NCBI GenBank assembly: GCA_025890175.1 | Contig: JANPYM010000002.1 | Location: 1,870,537 to 1,934,536 of the forward strand | DNA length: 64,000 nt | Reading direction: 5' to 3' | From: Ciborinia camelliae | Taxonomy: Eukaryota > Ascomycota > Leotiomycetes > Helotiales > Sclerotiniaceae | Part shown: positions 10,251 through 22,035 of the stretch, in pieces | Position numbering within the stretch: the stretch's first letter is position 1 | Layout of the letters: each line of letters begins with the position of its first letter | Translations under genes and position numbers: made by a program | Notes under the pieces: generated by a model | The model's database searches: none | Seen by the model: only the letters and a program-made list of their open reading frames with translations | Told to the model about the DNA's origin: nothing

Positions 10251-12728
10251 AGATTTTTATGGTACTATTAATAGTTTATTTATAATCTTTTTCGACACCC
10301 TCTCTTTTGCGGTAGGCTTGTTAACCGAAATAGTTGAATGTTATGTGATCTCGACATCTTGGGCGTGCCGTCTCATCGATGGAAGACCTTGATGTTCCAC
10401 CAAGTTTGGAAAATCCTATTGGTCAAGATGCGAGCAGGTGGACCGAGACCTCGAAAAATCAAAGAGGGGTCGTCGGTGAAAGTGGGATTTGATCATGATT
10501 GTTGGTGTGTCAGTGACCTGCATCATCAAAAGCTTTTCATGCCGATTGTCGTGTCCCCTGCGACAAGGCGACAAGCATTATCATGATGCTTCTCCAGTAT
10601 CACAAACACAATTGTTCCGAATACCTTTTGATATAGGTAGGTAGTCAAATCTGCCGCTCCCAGATGGTCTCTTTGAATTTCTAAGCACAAGTGAGATTTT
10701 TTTAATGAAGGATCCGATGGCAATTGATGTGCCGTTAATATTGAGGGAGTGAAACCCGATGTATGTTAAAATAAACGCAAGTCCCCACGCAATACGGATA
10801 TTGGGGCCGTAGCGGCCCCGCCCACGAGACCGTTATTGCGGATCTTCCGAGAGGCAAGTCACATTCCTTTGCATGTATCATGGTTCCTTTCGCGGCACAA
10901 CCTTCCTTCAATTGATGTGTCAAAAAACGCAATATTAGCGGTGCCATTAGAGCAAGGCTGAAGTGAGCCGCAAAATTGAGTAGGATAACCTACGGAGCCC
11001 GCCGGTAATGTTTACCTATTGAGTAATTCTACCACGTCCAAGTGACGAATTCGCAAGAAAGTTTATTTTTCTTGTTCAATAAGGTCATTGCACAACAAGA
11101 GAAAGGATTCGGTAAAGTAATCGCGAGGCACGCCGTTCTTAATTGATGATAAGATCAAATGAAAACGGGTATCTGGATACCTAGAAAGTAACGATATTCC
11201 TAGTCTGTAGATCAGATTCACACACAAATCGCCACATATAATGAGATGGTGTTTCAGCCACAAGAATAGTTTCTATGGGATCTGAAAGTTGGAGTTGGGG
11301 GTTGCAGCTCAATGGGGGATTGGAGACGTCCGAAAAACGTAGAGGGCTACTAAATATTTTCTTTCTCCAAGTACACCAAACTCATTGCAATATTATACGT
11401 CCGCAGAATATGAATCAATTGCCCTTGAGAATACCTTTGGAGGCTTCGTAAGAGCCGCAAGATACTGGCCGAGTACGATATATACCCCACTTTCACAAAT
11501 CTCCGTACCAATAATCTGCTGTAATGTCTTTTATTCCAGGTTATCTCACCGTGTATGAAATTCCCTTGAATTTCAACACCCCAAATTGCTTACATTTCAT
11601 AATTTGCATTAGTCAGGCACCCATTGCAAGGTGGATTCTTTCTCCATTTTCGGTGAATCTAATCATACTAGTTGGGTATTTCAGAATGACCGTATGCCCA
11701 CTCTAAAAATATTGGCCAATAATTAGTAACTGTGTATTTGTCAACTGAAGACGAGTTTAAGTTCTTGGTCCCGGATAACCAACCACTTTTTCCATTAAAG
11801 TTCCGTCGACAGACGTGATACATGCTGATCTGACCGGTACCTTGGCACTACCGGCACCATAACCCCAACTTAAATCCCGCAGGTTAGGCTTGAAGCTAAG
11901 CGAATATCATCATCTCACTCGGCGGAAGGTTCAAGTTCACTGCCCGCTTCCTTCAAACGGGGGCGAGCAACCTTGCTGGGCACCCTATGCAGGGCTATCT
12001 CTCCCTTAGCAATTGGGGCAGTAGTGTGAATCATTCGGTTACAATGTGTGTGTGTGTTACATGTACTGAGACACCCATGGAGTAGTATTAAGCCTTGCCG
12101 CCTAATCATTAGATTGGTAGGCTTTGTATGTGTACTATTGTTGAAATTAAAGAGACATATGTAAGCATTACTTGAACTTGTATCAATGACAAGAGGTTAT
12201 CTCTCATAGATGGCGGCCCCATGTTTGGAAGGAGTAGTTTATGAGGCGCAACGTAGGGACCCTTGGAAGATATAAAATTGCAGCAGTACTCGAAACAAAA
12301 AAGGCAAATCGAAAATGCAATCCCTCAGCACATGAATCCATGTTCTCGCCATAGACCCAAACCAATCCAACGATCCAAACAAAGATACCGAAGCCTTATA
12401 CGCGGCAATTATCATCTAGTTCCGGTGTGAATCATAGATGATATTCCATGCAACGCGCAGCGCTATGCAGACAACAAAAACAACTCGATACACCAATAAC
12501 ACAACGGATGAGTAAAAGCAAAGAAAAAAGCAAAGAAAAAAGCAAAGAAAAAAGAAAAGAACAACGTAAGCGCTACCATTCCCTCAAGCAATAATCCCCC
12601 AGTGGCTATCCCTCCCCTCGGGATTTCCACAAGCTTTCTCTATTAGAGATACAGGAATGTATTGCCTATATTTGCATTAGCTTCGACTCATTTTTCAACC
12701 GCTCTGGTAGTTCATATTATTACTCACT
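10251..12728. other. Gene-free intergenic stretch
   Basis: Only short open frames without motifs are present, often on both strands at once. A 13-base AAGCAAAGAAAAA unit is repeated about three times at 12517-12556. No RNA gene was recognised. Confidence 0.5.
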
Positions 12729-13067
12729 CTAGGTACCGACGCGCATTTTCACCCATTCACTGGTACAATACGCACATCTTTGATATCCACAGTTTGTACA
12801 GTGGGCATGCAAGGCAGCCGTCAAGCCTCCGTCACCATTCAGACCACAGTAACAGCAATACCAAACCTCATGGTATGCGTACTCTGGTTCGCTAGCGAGT
12901 TGTCCGCCACTTTTCCCGTCATCCTTGTGTTTGCCGTGACTCGAATGTTGGTGGTGAGAATGCCCATGGCTGGATCCGTGACCAGTCTGTAATGACGGTG
13001 TTGTGCGCTTGCGATCGTGATGTGAAGCCGTTTTTAGTGGTGACTGAGACGCTAATTGGGAATTCAT
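12729..13067 (-). CDS. Small zinc-finger-like protein, W-x-C-C-x-C family member 1, 112 aa
   Basis: A single exon from an ATG in context AAAATG to TAG. Residues 1-60 are polar and rich in His, Ser and Lys (a Ser-His-Gly-His run at about 32-46) and probably disordered. The C-terminal half has W69, C71, C72, C74, then C90, C93, C98 and C101, followed by Trp-Val. The same cysteine spacing (C-C-x-C, then 3, 5 and 3 residue steps) recurs in the proteins at 14225-14389 and 21148-21297, which argues that all three are real and related. Two Cys pairs could hold one zinc ion as in zinc ribbons; this is inferred, not shown. There is no signal peptide. The function is unknown. Confidence 0.7.
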   Translation of the reverse strand: MNSQLASQSPLKTASHHDRKRTTPSLQTGHGSSHGHSHHQHSSHGKHKDDGKSGGQLASEPEYAYHEVWYCCYCGLNGDGGLTAALHAHCTNCGYQRCAYCTSEWVKMRVGT

Positions 13068-14224
13068 TTTAGCGGCGCGATTTAATCGAATTGTTCAGTG
13101 GAAGAGGTATTGAGAGGAATGTAGGTGGTAAGGAAGTTGAAGACAGAATTGAGGACTTGATGAGTGGCGATTATTGTTAATAGGAGAGATATGGAAGCTT
13201 TTTTATATTCTCAGATTGCGTTGAAGGTCTCTTGAAATCGATTGCCCCAATGGTATTTTCGACTACAAAAAACACTGCCCATTCTAAGCCCAGATGGCCC
13301 GCATGTCTCGTTGAGAGAGATATTCTCCCAATCTTGTTGTCCGGGCATGATGGATCGCAGCTGGAATCCTCTGAGTTCACCGGAAATATTGACTGATGCC
13401 CCGTTCCGCTCTTCAAAGTTGCGCAATTGGGGTGGCTGTGATGATTCGAAAGGAATAGAAATTGTCAACAAATGATCCAATGGGGCAAAAGTTACCAGTT
13501 TTGGAGTCCGATATCAGCTTTTCCTGAATCTTTTCAAACTTCCGCTTGAAATGGAACATTCATATACGAATATGGCGGAGCAGGATGGATATCCTGAGAT
13601 GGGCCAGTTTTCAAGACCACGAACGGATTTGCCTAGAATTCGCCCTTTTCTTGCCAAGTCATCATTGGGATGAAAGCCTTAGAAGTCGTTAAACCAGATC
13701 CAAATCAATATCCAGATGCAAGAACTATGCACCTAGATGAAAACAATAGGAATGCGAAGGATGCAGCTTAGGCCGTTATGGATGCCGTCGTTTAACAGTT
13801 TACCAGCGAAGTTCTATGTATCAAATGATCCTTACTATAAATGGTGCGTGCTAGCAGGGAGAAATATGAGAAGCAAAAAATCTAATTTTCGTCTAAGTCT
13901 ATGATATGAAATCTTCTCTAAGAAAGGGGTTATGACATCTGTAACTCCATTCCAATGCAACAAATCCATGCATTTTGTAACAGTTAGAAAAACGAAGACA
14001 AGAAACTGAAGACCATGACCTATCCGCACAGAAAAACCCAGTAGAAATCTGCCACTATTGGCCTCGATGCATTTTATCCAATTCCGGTACTCAATGCTCA
14101 GGTGCGCCCGCTGTGGACCAAAAATACGATATGATCGAGAGCCTTTGTCGACTAGAGAATGCGTTAGAATGAGAAGAACCGCAAAGGGCATTGACGTACT
14201 CAGCCGTGATGGTGGGATCTGATT
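13068..14224. other. Intergenic stretch with an unassigned minus-strand open frame
   Basis: The frame at 13211-13480 (minus) has plausible coding-like amino-acid composition (NISLNETCGPSGLRMG) but no ATG at its start and no upstream exon that I can connect. A weak resemblance to a cyanovirin-type motif was considered and not accepted. The frame at 13835-14191 has no motif. The rest holds nothing recognisable. Confidence 0.35.
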
Positions 14225-14389
14225 TTAAACCCATTGCGTGTAGCAAGAATCGCACCTCACATGCTGACATTCCGGGCAGCTTATGATTTTCGTAGTCATT
14301 CCCGAGGACCGATAATTACCAGAGATATCACGGCACCAGCAGCAAGACCAAACCCAAACGCCGGCTTTTGGAGCTGGGGGAGCTGGCAT
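14225..14389 (-). CDS. Micro-protein, W-x-C-C-x-C family member 2, 54 aa
   Basis: The first in-frame ATG gives MPAPPAPKAG followed by W14, C16, C17, C19 and then C38, C41, C46, C49, ending Trp-Val and a stop. The order and spacing of the last four cysteines (3, 5, 3) and the W-x-C-C-x-C core are identical to those of the proteins at 12729-13067 and 21148-21297. The gap between the two halves is three residues longer than in member 1. The protein has little beyond the cysteine module. It is probably metal-binding; no known family is assigned. An upstream exon cannot be excluded, because the open frame continues upstream of this ATG. Confidence 0.6.
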   Translation of the reverse strand: MPAPPAPKAGVWVWSCCWCRDISGNYRSSGMTTKIISCPECQHVRCDSCYTQWV

Positions 14390-15843
14390 TTCGAAGATGG
14401 AAGTTTGGTTTGAGAGGGAACGCAATAGTCTGGGAAGGCAAATGAGAAGGCGTTTGCTTTATCTTCGATTGCGAGATGTAGCAGCTTTAATTTCAAGAGG
14501 TGGAGAATTGTTTTTGCGGTGAAATATAAGATTTTGGGGGGTTTAGATGTTGTGCTTGGATGTGGTGTTTGGATGAGAGATGTGAATTTATGATAGTGGG
14601 TGAAGAAAATAGTAAAATAAACAGGTAGAATGAAGTCTTTATGTAAAATGAAGTCATTACTCAAAGAAGACCTTGATGAAGTTCTCGGTGTACTGAACCA
14701 TTAAAATCACGCCCAAACTAGGAGGGCTGAGCACCTTCAGACCCCAGTCACCAACTCACAAAGAATGACACCTCAATGATCTGCGGTGAGCTAGAAAGAA
14801 TAGAGATGCTTCCTACGGAATTACTCATACACTCGTAAACCATCTAATAACAGATCGTAAGGGTCTTACTTTGATAGGAACGAGTCCTGCTGGAGGGGCT
14901 ACAATAGAGAAATTTGATTCAATTAGAGGAGAGCTTCTGCTGCTCCGATGCTCTCTGTGAGTTTTAAACCTTTAGTGCACTGTTACCTAGACGGTTGAAG
15001 GCTGTACTAAGCTTCATTCAAAACCAAGTGCCCGAGTTGAATAAAATAGGAATAGGAAAAGGGATAGGAAATAGTGAATAGCGGCCTTCTCCGAAGGAAG
15101 TTTTCACTTGTTACCCATAAATTCAAGGTCAAAATGACTTTAGGCAAATTGCAAGTTTTGGGGGAGGACGAATTAACAAGGCTATAGAACTTGCATTAGC
15201 TCCAGGCCCCAACTTGGCTCACAAGAGCCTCATCTTGGCGTGAATAATGAGGCTCAAAGTGGGTCTTACCGGGGCGCAGGAGCTCGTTGAATGCCTAAAA
15301 GAGACTTTCCCCTAGGCATTTTAAATGCGAGCTCGGTGAAGAATGATGTACGGTTGAGATGGGGAGAACGACCAAGGAGGAAGACGAAGCCCGAGGTTTT
15401 AAATACACGGGGGTTGTCCGCTTTCGATGGTCATACCAATGAAGTGAAATTTTAGTAATCGTTAGTCGAGATAAATTGCGTTGTGATGATATCGAGTCAA
15501 CGTTGCTGGCACCAGGTCTGATTCCAGAGAAGCTGTTCATTCGGACCACCAATTAATGACTATGTGCAACCAGAAGCAAAGGCCGTTACGCTTTCAGCAA
15601 GATTAACTGGGAACGTAGCATTGACCGTGACTTTTTCGTGGCCCTAGGGTAACTTTTGATGCAAATGAAGAACGGCGAGTGAGGTTTAGAGTCAAGTGAA
15701 GTCAAGTTGGGTAAACTCTCGAACAGACCTGTAAGATACCGCATTGAGGTTCGAGCTATTGGACCAATAAAGGCCCTTTTTTTTGCCTCCTCAAGCAAGA
15801 TACACCATGATAAGCGATATGAGTGGTAAAAGTTTTGGGGCAT
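14390..15843. other. Intergenic, no assignable gene
   Basis: Several short minus-strand frames are interrupted by stops, and possible splice sites are present, but no chain of exons gives a recognisable protein. No repeat or RNA gene stands out. Confidence 0.4.
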
Positions 15844-16018
15844 CATGGATTGATGGGGACGATGATGCCGAAAAGTATCAGTAGAATAGCTCCGATTAGC
15901 GCTTGACTAATGAGGAGATACAATGGAACAATTAAGTCCGTATCAGTTGGACCGACGTTGGTTGGCGGCCATTGAGGGAAGGTAGATTCAATATCATTGG
16001 TAGATACTATAGGCAGTT
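15844..16018 (-). CDS. Possible last exon of a small membrane protein
   Basis: On the minus strand, a frame of about 55 codons follows a TATAG acceptor near 16012. It reads a polar Pro/Thr/Asp-rich stretch and then a strong hydrophobic segment (LIVPLYLLISQALIGAILL and following), ending Pro-Ile-Asn-Pro and TGA. There is no in-frame ATG, so it would need upstream exons. An ATG frame at 16642-16875 (minus, MSFQSLQKMPEKYHSK) could be the first exon of the same gene, but the middle exons could not be resolved. It may be a single-pass membrane protein or a pseudogene. Confidence 0.3.
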
Positions 16019-16875
16019 AGTGAGGGCATAGATGAATCTCCAACCGAATGAAATGGATAGGTATCAACAATACTCTATATTTGGTAGCACAGATCGTAGC
16101 CACAGAATGCAAATTTCTAAATAAAATATATAGGTTGAGAATCTTGTTCTGCAACAAACAAAACCGTAGTGGATTGTTGAGATAGTCGAGGAGATGGGAA
16201 CAGCCCACTATCTTATATATGTAATGGAATTTAGCTCTGGAATCAATTTACGTACCTCAACTGAGACACAAATCGACAATGGTATGTTAAAGGAGCCGCA
16301 ATTGACTCATGGCATACTCCTATTTAATTGCTTGCCACCATGTTTGCCCTCGAGATATCTTCAGATATCAAGAGCCTCAGACTTTCATATTAATGAAGAT
16401 TATATAGGGGTAGTCAATTTTTTTGCAGCTCAACTGTAGACGCAGCCTCGTTACCGCACCCTCCTAGTATGCATCATCCATGCTAATATGGCTCTCATCG
16501 TTGGATAAAAGTCAGGGGTTTTGTTGTAAAACTTGCTCACGTCGTGATAAGTGCTTGAAAACATGTGAATGGATAGCAAGGCTCAGAAGGTGTAACATAC
16601 TCAGATGAACTAATAACAACATAAAATTCAAAGACGAATATTCAATACCTCGAAAACTCTTTCTTCACATAAGATGTGTGATTAATCGACGGTAGAATAT
16701 TTGCCGTCAACATGAAGTGAAATTTGTCTGATGGCTTTTGGCTCAGTTTTAGCCACCGCAGTGGGCGATTATCATTATAGAATGAATAAACATGGCCTCG
16801 CTCGCCGAGAAGAAAGGTTGATGGAATCTTGGAGTGATATTTTTCGGGCATTTTTTGTAGAGATTGAAAGGACAT

Positions 16876-17502
16876 CTACCTAAGACGTTTTTTTGGGTAG
16901 GTTAACCTTAACCTTAACCTTATGACAACAAAATAAGTTTTGTCGATATGTATAACCTTAAGTGGCAACAATAGCTTTATCGGAGGTTAAACAGATGTAT
17001 AAATGAGACTTCGCGCAGAGACATATAAAACATATATATACCTATGTATACTGTACCTATATAGGTATATATAATCGCGGGGAAAATGGGGACCGGTGAT
17101 CAATTGAGATGCATAACACACCTGCACCTAGTACCTAGTACCTAGCACCGCTCGTCTTGTCCATCCATCCATCACGTGCCATTGGATTGGACCCGTTAAA
17201 ATTTAAAGTTTAGTAATCTCAAGTGGATCAACCCGTGGACCTTGTTTCTAATCTTAGTGCGCTAGCGCCAATCCAGAAACCTCAATACATAACCTCGGAC
17301 TGCCTAGGTACCTACCTACCTGCCAAGATTATTCAGTACCCTATACGGAGTACCTTGCCGTGAAAGAGATGTTTGCATATACTTATTCAACATCAATAAC
17401 AATTACTAGTATACATACTCAAATACTTGTGATGAATCGTTATTGCAGGCTCGGATATCGCTCTTCCTATTGGCATTCGTCATAATAATTTACCTAGTAG
17501 TC
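16876..17502. other. Intergenic, Pfa5 promoter region
   Basis: The stretch contains three tandem TTAACC units (about 16902-16922) and clusters of CCTAGTACCTAG and CCTAGGTACCTACC words. The sequence next to 17503 should hold the promoter and leader of the palmitoyltransferase. No other gene is seen. Confidence 0.5.
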
Positions 17503-19418
17503 ATGTTGCACAGCGATATCGAACGCAATAAGCGTGCTGCTAATATCTGGACAGCTCGCCTCATGCCTTTTGCACTTGCGGCTGTGGTTGGCTATGTAAG
17601 CTATGTTGTTATAGCTATTCTTTGTGGTAAGGAAAAGAAAATGCGAGACAAATGTTATAAAACATTCTGCTAACATGCCGCTCTCCAGTGGATTACCTTT
17701 TGAACCAACATAAAGACAAGAATGCCGCAGTGCCTATTCTCATCATATATTCTCTGTTGTTCATCCTCGTGGCCTCGTCTTTTTTCCGAGTTGTGTATAT
17801 GACGACCTTCGATCCGCCCTACGCGCCACTCGGAGCTGGAGCTGCAAGAATCCAGCGTGGAAAGAAACGGAAGGTTGATGATATTGCCGGGGAAGAATAT
17901 ACTTCAGGGGATTTTGATGCACCCAAGGATGACCCGGACTCTCCTGGACTCGAATTATTTTACACAAAAGATGTCTTTGGTGTGGAAAGGGATGGGAAGC
18001 CTAGATGGTGCTCCGAGTGCTGCATATGGAAATTAGATCGCCAGCATCACTGTAGTGTTGTAGGAAGATGTATATACAAAATGGACCATTACTGCCCATG
18101 GTATGGCCACTATCGTTCCTCGTACCTTCTACCGCTAACAAAGTGTAGGGTGGGAGGGCCTATTGGCGAGAATAATTTCAAATTTTTTATCCAATTTGTT
18201 GGATACACCGCTTTATTCTGTATTGATGTTCTTGTACTCATGTCACTATATATCCATCGACAACATGGCCTCTCCGTACGTTTTCTTCGCCCACATTCCG
18301 AGAAGACCTTTAAAATAAATGATAATCTATATTCCATGAAAGTCTGTTCGGCGGCGGGGCCGCCCAGGAGTAGAATTTTGCTCTAACATAGACTGATTTT
18401 GTTAACAGGGCGAATCTGTCAACCACCAGTTCGTTGCCGTTCTCGCACTGTAAGCCATCCAGCCCTCCCCGTGACACAATTTGTTCCTGACAATGTATCC
18501 AGAGCTGCATTTTTTGGCTTATTTACAGGGACGATGTTCCTGTCCTCTGTGAGACTGGCCATCAATAACTTGACGCAAATCGAAGATATCAGTAGATCTG
18601 GAAAGATTCATAGATTAGCAATCCTAAAGCCCTCGCCTCAAAGATTGGCGGAAATAAGCGTGATGGCGGCTTCGACACAAACATATTCCGAAATCACGTA
18701 TCCTTTGGATATTCCATTCCTCTCGGACAGCACTCGGGTAAACCGCCCGTACGCAAAAACTATCAGGCACGATCGTTTATCCGAACCAATTTCTCTACAG
18801 GATGCAATACGAATGGCTGGCCTTAAAGGCATGCCCACCGATGCAGCAATTGAGACAGTTGATGAGACTTCTCATTTCAAAAATCTGCCTTCAGAATCGA
18901 CGCAAGCGGGTATTGATAGCTCGTCAAACACTGTTTTGCAATCGCAAAATATCGACACAGTGACAATTGATGAGCTCCAATCACCGATAGAAAGTTTTGA
19001 GCGGCTGAATAGAGACCAAAGAGCTGTGCGCACCTTTGCAATACTTGAAACGACAGCTCCTGGGGATAATCCATGGGATCTTGGATCTGCTCTGTTGAAT
19101 TGGGAGACAGTCATGGGAGAACATTTTATTGATTGGGTTTTCCCTGTGAAGAGAAGCCCTTGTTGTAATCACGAACATATGGAGAGCCATTTCTCGATTG
19201 GTCCGGCTGTTGATCGCATTCGAGCATCAGTTTGCTTCATTCTACCTAATGAAGTGCGTCCTGAAGGACGTCATCGACGGAAAAGGCCGAACCAACCTAA
19301 GGAAGACCTAGCGAACCAATCTGGACGACGTTTTAGCCCGAAGGTTAAAGAGATGGAACGAAAGACGGATGAAACAGAACTACGAGATCTTCACACTCGC
19401 AACTCGCGGCATAGATGA
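17503..19418 (+). CDS. PFA5: Palmitoyltransferase, Pfa5-type DHHC family, five exons, 539 aa
   Basis: Exons are 17503-17626, 17689-18100, 18149-18275, 18409-18449 and 18503-19418. The enzyme should attach palmitate to cysteines of membrane-associated proteins. The cysteine-rich domain runs from CSECC at about 149 to the active motif Asp-His-Tyr-Cys at 174-177, a DHYC variant of DHHC that is usual for Pfa5-like proteins. It continues CPWVGG and GENNFKFF. Four transmembrane segments are visible: about 20-41, 56-77, and two between about 190 and 260. The long C-terminal tail is cytosolic and keeps an Asn-Pro-Trp-Asp-Leu-Gly motif. The start is the first ATG that keeps the first membrane helix. 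The 48-nt intron 18101-18148 is stop-free and in frame and interrupts Cys-Pro-Trp. If retained, it would insert 16 residues next to the catalytic cysteine. Confidence 0.92.
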
Positions 19419-20501
19419 TATTGACTTAGATCTCCCTTTAATAGACTTAGCAAAAGTCTTTCTGGTATGAGGTGGAGTTATCTTTTGAAATTGGCACTTG
19501 CATCATATGGAATCGGCGTTGGGTAGATCACGACGCCAGTATATAAAAGCACTGCATATAGTCATTAATATAATTTGAGTTCTGAAACGCATTGGAATAC
19601 TGGTATACAGTAAAATCAAGCTCTTCGAGAGTACCCCTCAGTGACAATATCCCAGTCCATTGTGTTCGTCATCTAATGGCGACCCCTCTTTAATGAATGC
19701 CAATTATAACCTATTCTATTGTTGCCGAGATGACACATGTATCCTATATACCTCTCTCTTGTTGAGACTCCTTAATTTATGCGGAGGGACGAAGTATTAA
19801 GCGTTTTATCTAAAACCCGTTTATTAGCATACTAACAGCTCCATGAACCAAGACTCTCCCGTGTACCTTCGTCACAAAGTCCAAAATTTATTTCAATCTA
19901 AGTCACTTAGCTTAACCACATTTTGGAGGGACTTCCTTGAAAATCGCGACGATTCCAAATTTCCAATATGTTGCACGTGACTCACTAAGGTTCAAATCCT
20001 AAATATGTTGCCGAGACGCGTGTAGCAAACGTCTTGGGATATTGCAAAAATCCGAGACGCAGACTTTCGGAAAGGCTGACTCTATCAATCATACAACTCA
20101 TGTTCTATGCCAAGACGCCTTCAATATGACCATTCATCCGAGGTATACTTTCATACAGAAGAATGTTTTACCCAAGGCAACCACCCACACAGCGACCCCG
20201 ATTTTAGAGCTGGCAAAACTTGCAATGATATAGTTTCCAAGTGCTCTTAGTAGGCATATTTCAAAACAACAACGACTTTACCAACCAGTGTATATATTTC
20301 AGCCTTCGAAAGCCTGAACTCACACCAACGGATATTTCTACACATCCAGTGGGCGAAAGAACTCGATGGGATGGGGTGGCACTTACCTCCCAAATACCTA
20401 GCTCTCTTAAGCTCTTAGCGATGGATATTCCATATTCGCTATTCGAATATTAATCTCCAACCTTAGCCAAAGGAGAACCACCTCGAGACTGAATTAGAAA
20501 T
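19419..20501. other. Intergenic, no gene seen
   Basis: Downstream of the palmitoyltransferase stop there are only short frames without motifs. No repeat or RNA gene is apparent. Confidence 0.45.
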
Positions 20502-20849
20502 TTAAGTGGTACCAAAACCTGCCATTTGCAATGCGGGTAGGAATCGTCGAGTTCGATTGTTTGTCGGGCATTGAACTTGCTGGTGGCAAAAGTCATTAAA
20601 TGCACTATCAAGAGATATGCGTGTAATTAATTGAAGCTTATGCTCAGGGATTTGAAACGATTCTAATACGGCCATCACAGGTCGGGTGCGGATCTTCGTG
20701 CTGCTACGGCAGTCAACAGATTGATTCTCGAACACAGCACTGCTCATTGCATTGATGGTCTTGAGAATGTAATTCGATATAACGAAGAAAACGATTTTGA
20801 ACGCCTCTAACCAAACTCCATCGAGACCAACCAATCTAGAGAACTCCAT
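20502..20849 (-). CDS. Hypothetical 115-aa open frame
   Basis: The frame begins MEFSRLVGLDGVWLEAFK and has one hydrophobic stretch near residues 18-33 that could be a membrane segment. It contains scattered cysteines but no recognised domain. The opposite strand has no long frame over it. It may be a small orphan gene or chance. Confidence 0.25.
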   Translation of the reverse strand: MEFSRLVGLDGVWLEAFKIVFFVISNYILKTINAMSSAVFENQSVDCRSSTKIRTRPVMAVLESFQIPEHKLQLITRISLDSAFNDFCHQQVQCPTNNRTRRFLPALQMAGFGTT

Positions 20850-21147
20850 AATCAACTCCAACAAAAAACTTCAATGCCAATGTCCAAGGAAAAGAGCAGC
20901 CTGTCTTTTGAAATAGAAAACAACAATCCATACTTTTTCTTTGCCTAACGAAACAGCACATCGCAAGGTCTAACTCCATACACAGTCATTGCATCACTCT
21001 GGGGAAACCTCTGCTCCTGGAATTCCCCTCTTCCATCCAACGTCCATATCCTTCCTGCACCACAAAATCCCTACCGCTCTGTTATCTCCCATCTAGATCT
21101 CTTAGACCAGTATATTTGATGACAGAATGTATCTGGTTCAACCCTGA

Positions 21148-21297
21148 CTATGCTAGAGAGGAGCAATAGTTACAGAATTGATGCGAACAATCGGGACAGT
21201 ACCAACCCCACGTATGGGAATCAACTTCACGCTTGCATTGGCAGCACGACCACCATCCATCCATACTGGGGCCATATGTTGCTGTATATGCGGACAT
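21148..21297 (-). CDS. Micro-protein, W-x-C-C-x-C family member 3, 49 aa
   Basis: An ATG at 21297 opens a 49-codon frame: MSAYTATYGPSMDGWWSCC, then C21, C34, C37, C42, C45 and a short tail Ser-Ser-Leu-Ala. The core W16-x-C18-C19-x-C21 and the 3-5-3 spacing of the last four cysteines match the proteins at 12729-13067 and 14225-14389 exactly, with a 13-residue step between halves instead of 16 and 19. Such coincidence in three short frames on one strand is unlikely by chance. The middle reads HTWGWYCPDCSHQFC, typical of a zinc ribbon. No signal peptide is seen. The function is unknown. Confidence 0.6.
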   Translation of the reverse strand: MSAYTATYGPSMDGWWSCCQCKREVDSHTWGWYCPDCSHQFCNYCSSLA

Positions 21298-21510
21298 CGT
21301 GTATCTGATTAGTCAGCATGTATTTCAGTGATTGGTGTGGTGTCGAAAATCGAATACCTTGAGTCTTGGTAACTTTCTTGTTGGGAAGTTTTTGTGTATC
21401 TTCTTGATGAGATATTGAACAAAGTCTTTGGTTGGAAAGAGTCGATAGATTGAGAGATTGGCTGCGTCTTGTTCCTGTCTTCAAATGTTGAGATGATTGT
21501 GATGTGTATT

Positions 21511-22035
21511 CTAATCGTCTCGAGGAAGCAACGCGACTAAGTACTCAGAAGAAATGCTGCCCCGGAGACGATATCGAAGTCGTTCACATTTCTGACGCCC
21601 CCGTATTTGATATTCCATCATCTCATCTACATTCTGGGCATGGCCGCCCCTCGAAATAGCAATCATTTGTAATGGCCAGCGGTTGTGATTCTCCCAGATC
21701 GATAGCCAGGATGTGGCGTAGCTACTATCATGTAGAACCCGTCTCCATGGCATCTTGCAGTGATATATTGGAAGTTTGCAAGTTCGTCATTGAGTCATTT
21801 CGTTGCGGGCAATATTTCTCTTGTTTGAATCCTTTGGGAGCCAATCCGTCGGGACAAGGCATATCTTGCCGGCTGGTGTGTCACCAAGCATCTCCTGGTG
21901 AACCGGTTTGATGATCCTCATCAATGAGTCCACCGGTGGATAGTGGGCGTCCACGATGTTCGAGAAGGTTGAGAAAGAATCTATCGTGGGGCGCGTGGGA
22001 TTTTGGGGGTTAAAGGAGGTTTCTGTGAGTACCAA
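21511..22035 (-). pseudogene. Broken open frame, one internal TGA, unknown family
   Basis: One minus-strand frame runs about 174 codons and is broken only by a TGA at 21787-21789, which could be a mutated CGA. The 5' part starts after a CTCACAG acceptor-like site at about 22026 and reads FNPQNPTRPTIDSFSTFSN. The 3' part reads MPWRRVLHDSSYATSWLS and ends in TAG at 21511. Composition and low repetitiveness look coding-like on both sides of the stop. No first exon with an ATG could be attached and no family is recognised. It could instead be two exons of a gene whose intron I cannot define. Confidence 0.35.

Noticed and set aside
13211..13480. Weak similarity to a cyanovirin-type lectin motif
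   Set aside because: Only a few positions around Leu-Asn-x-x-Cys-Gly-x-x-Gly fit, no ATG starts the frame, and no second repeat is present.
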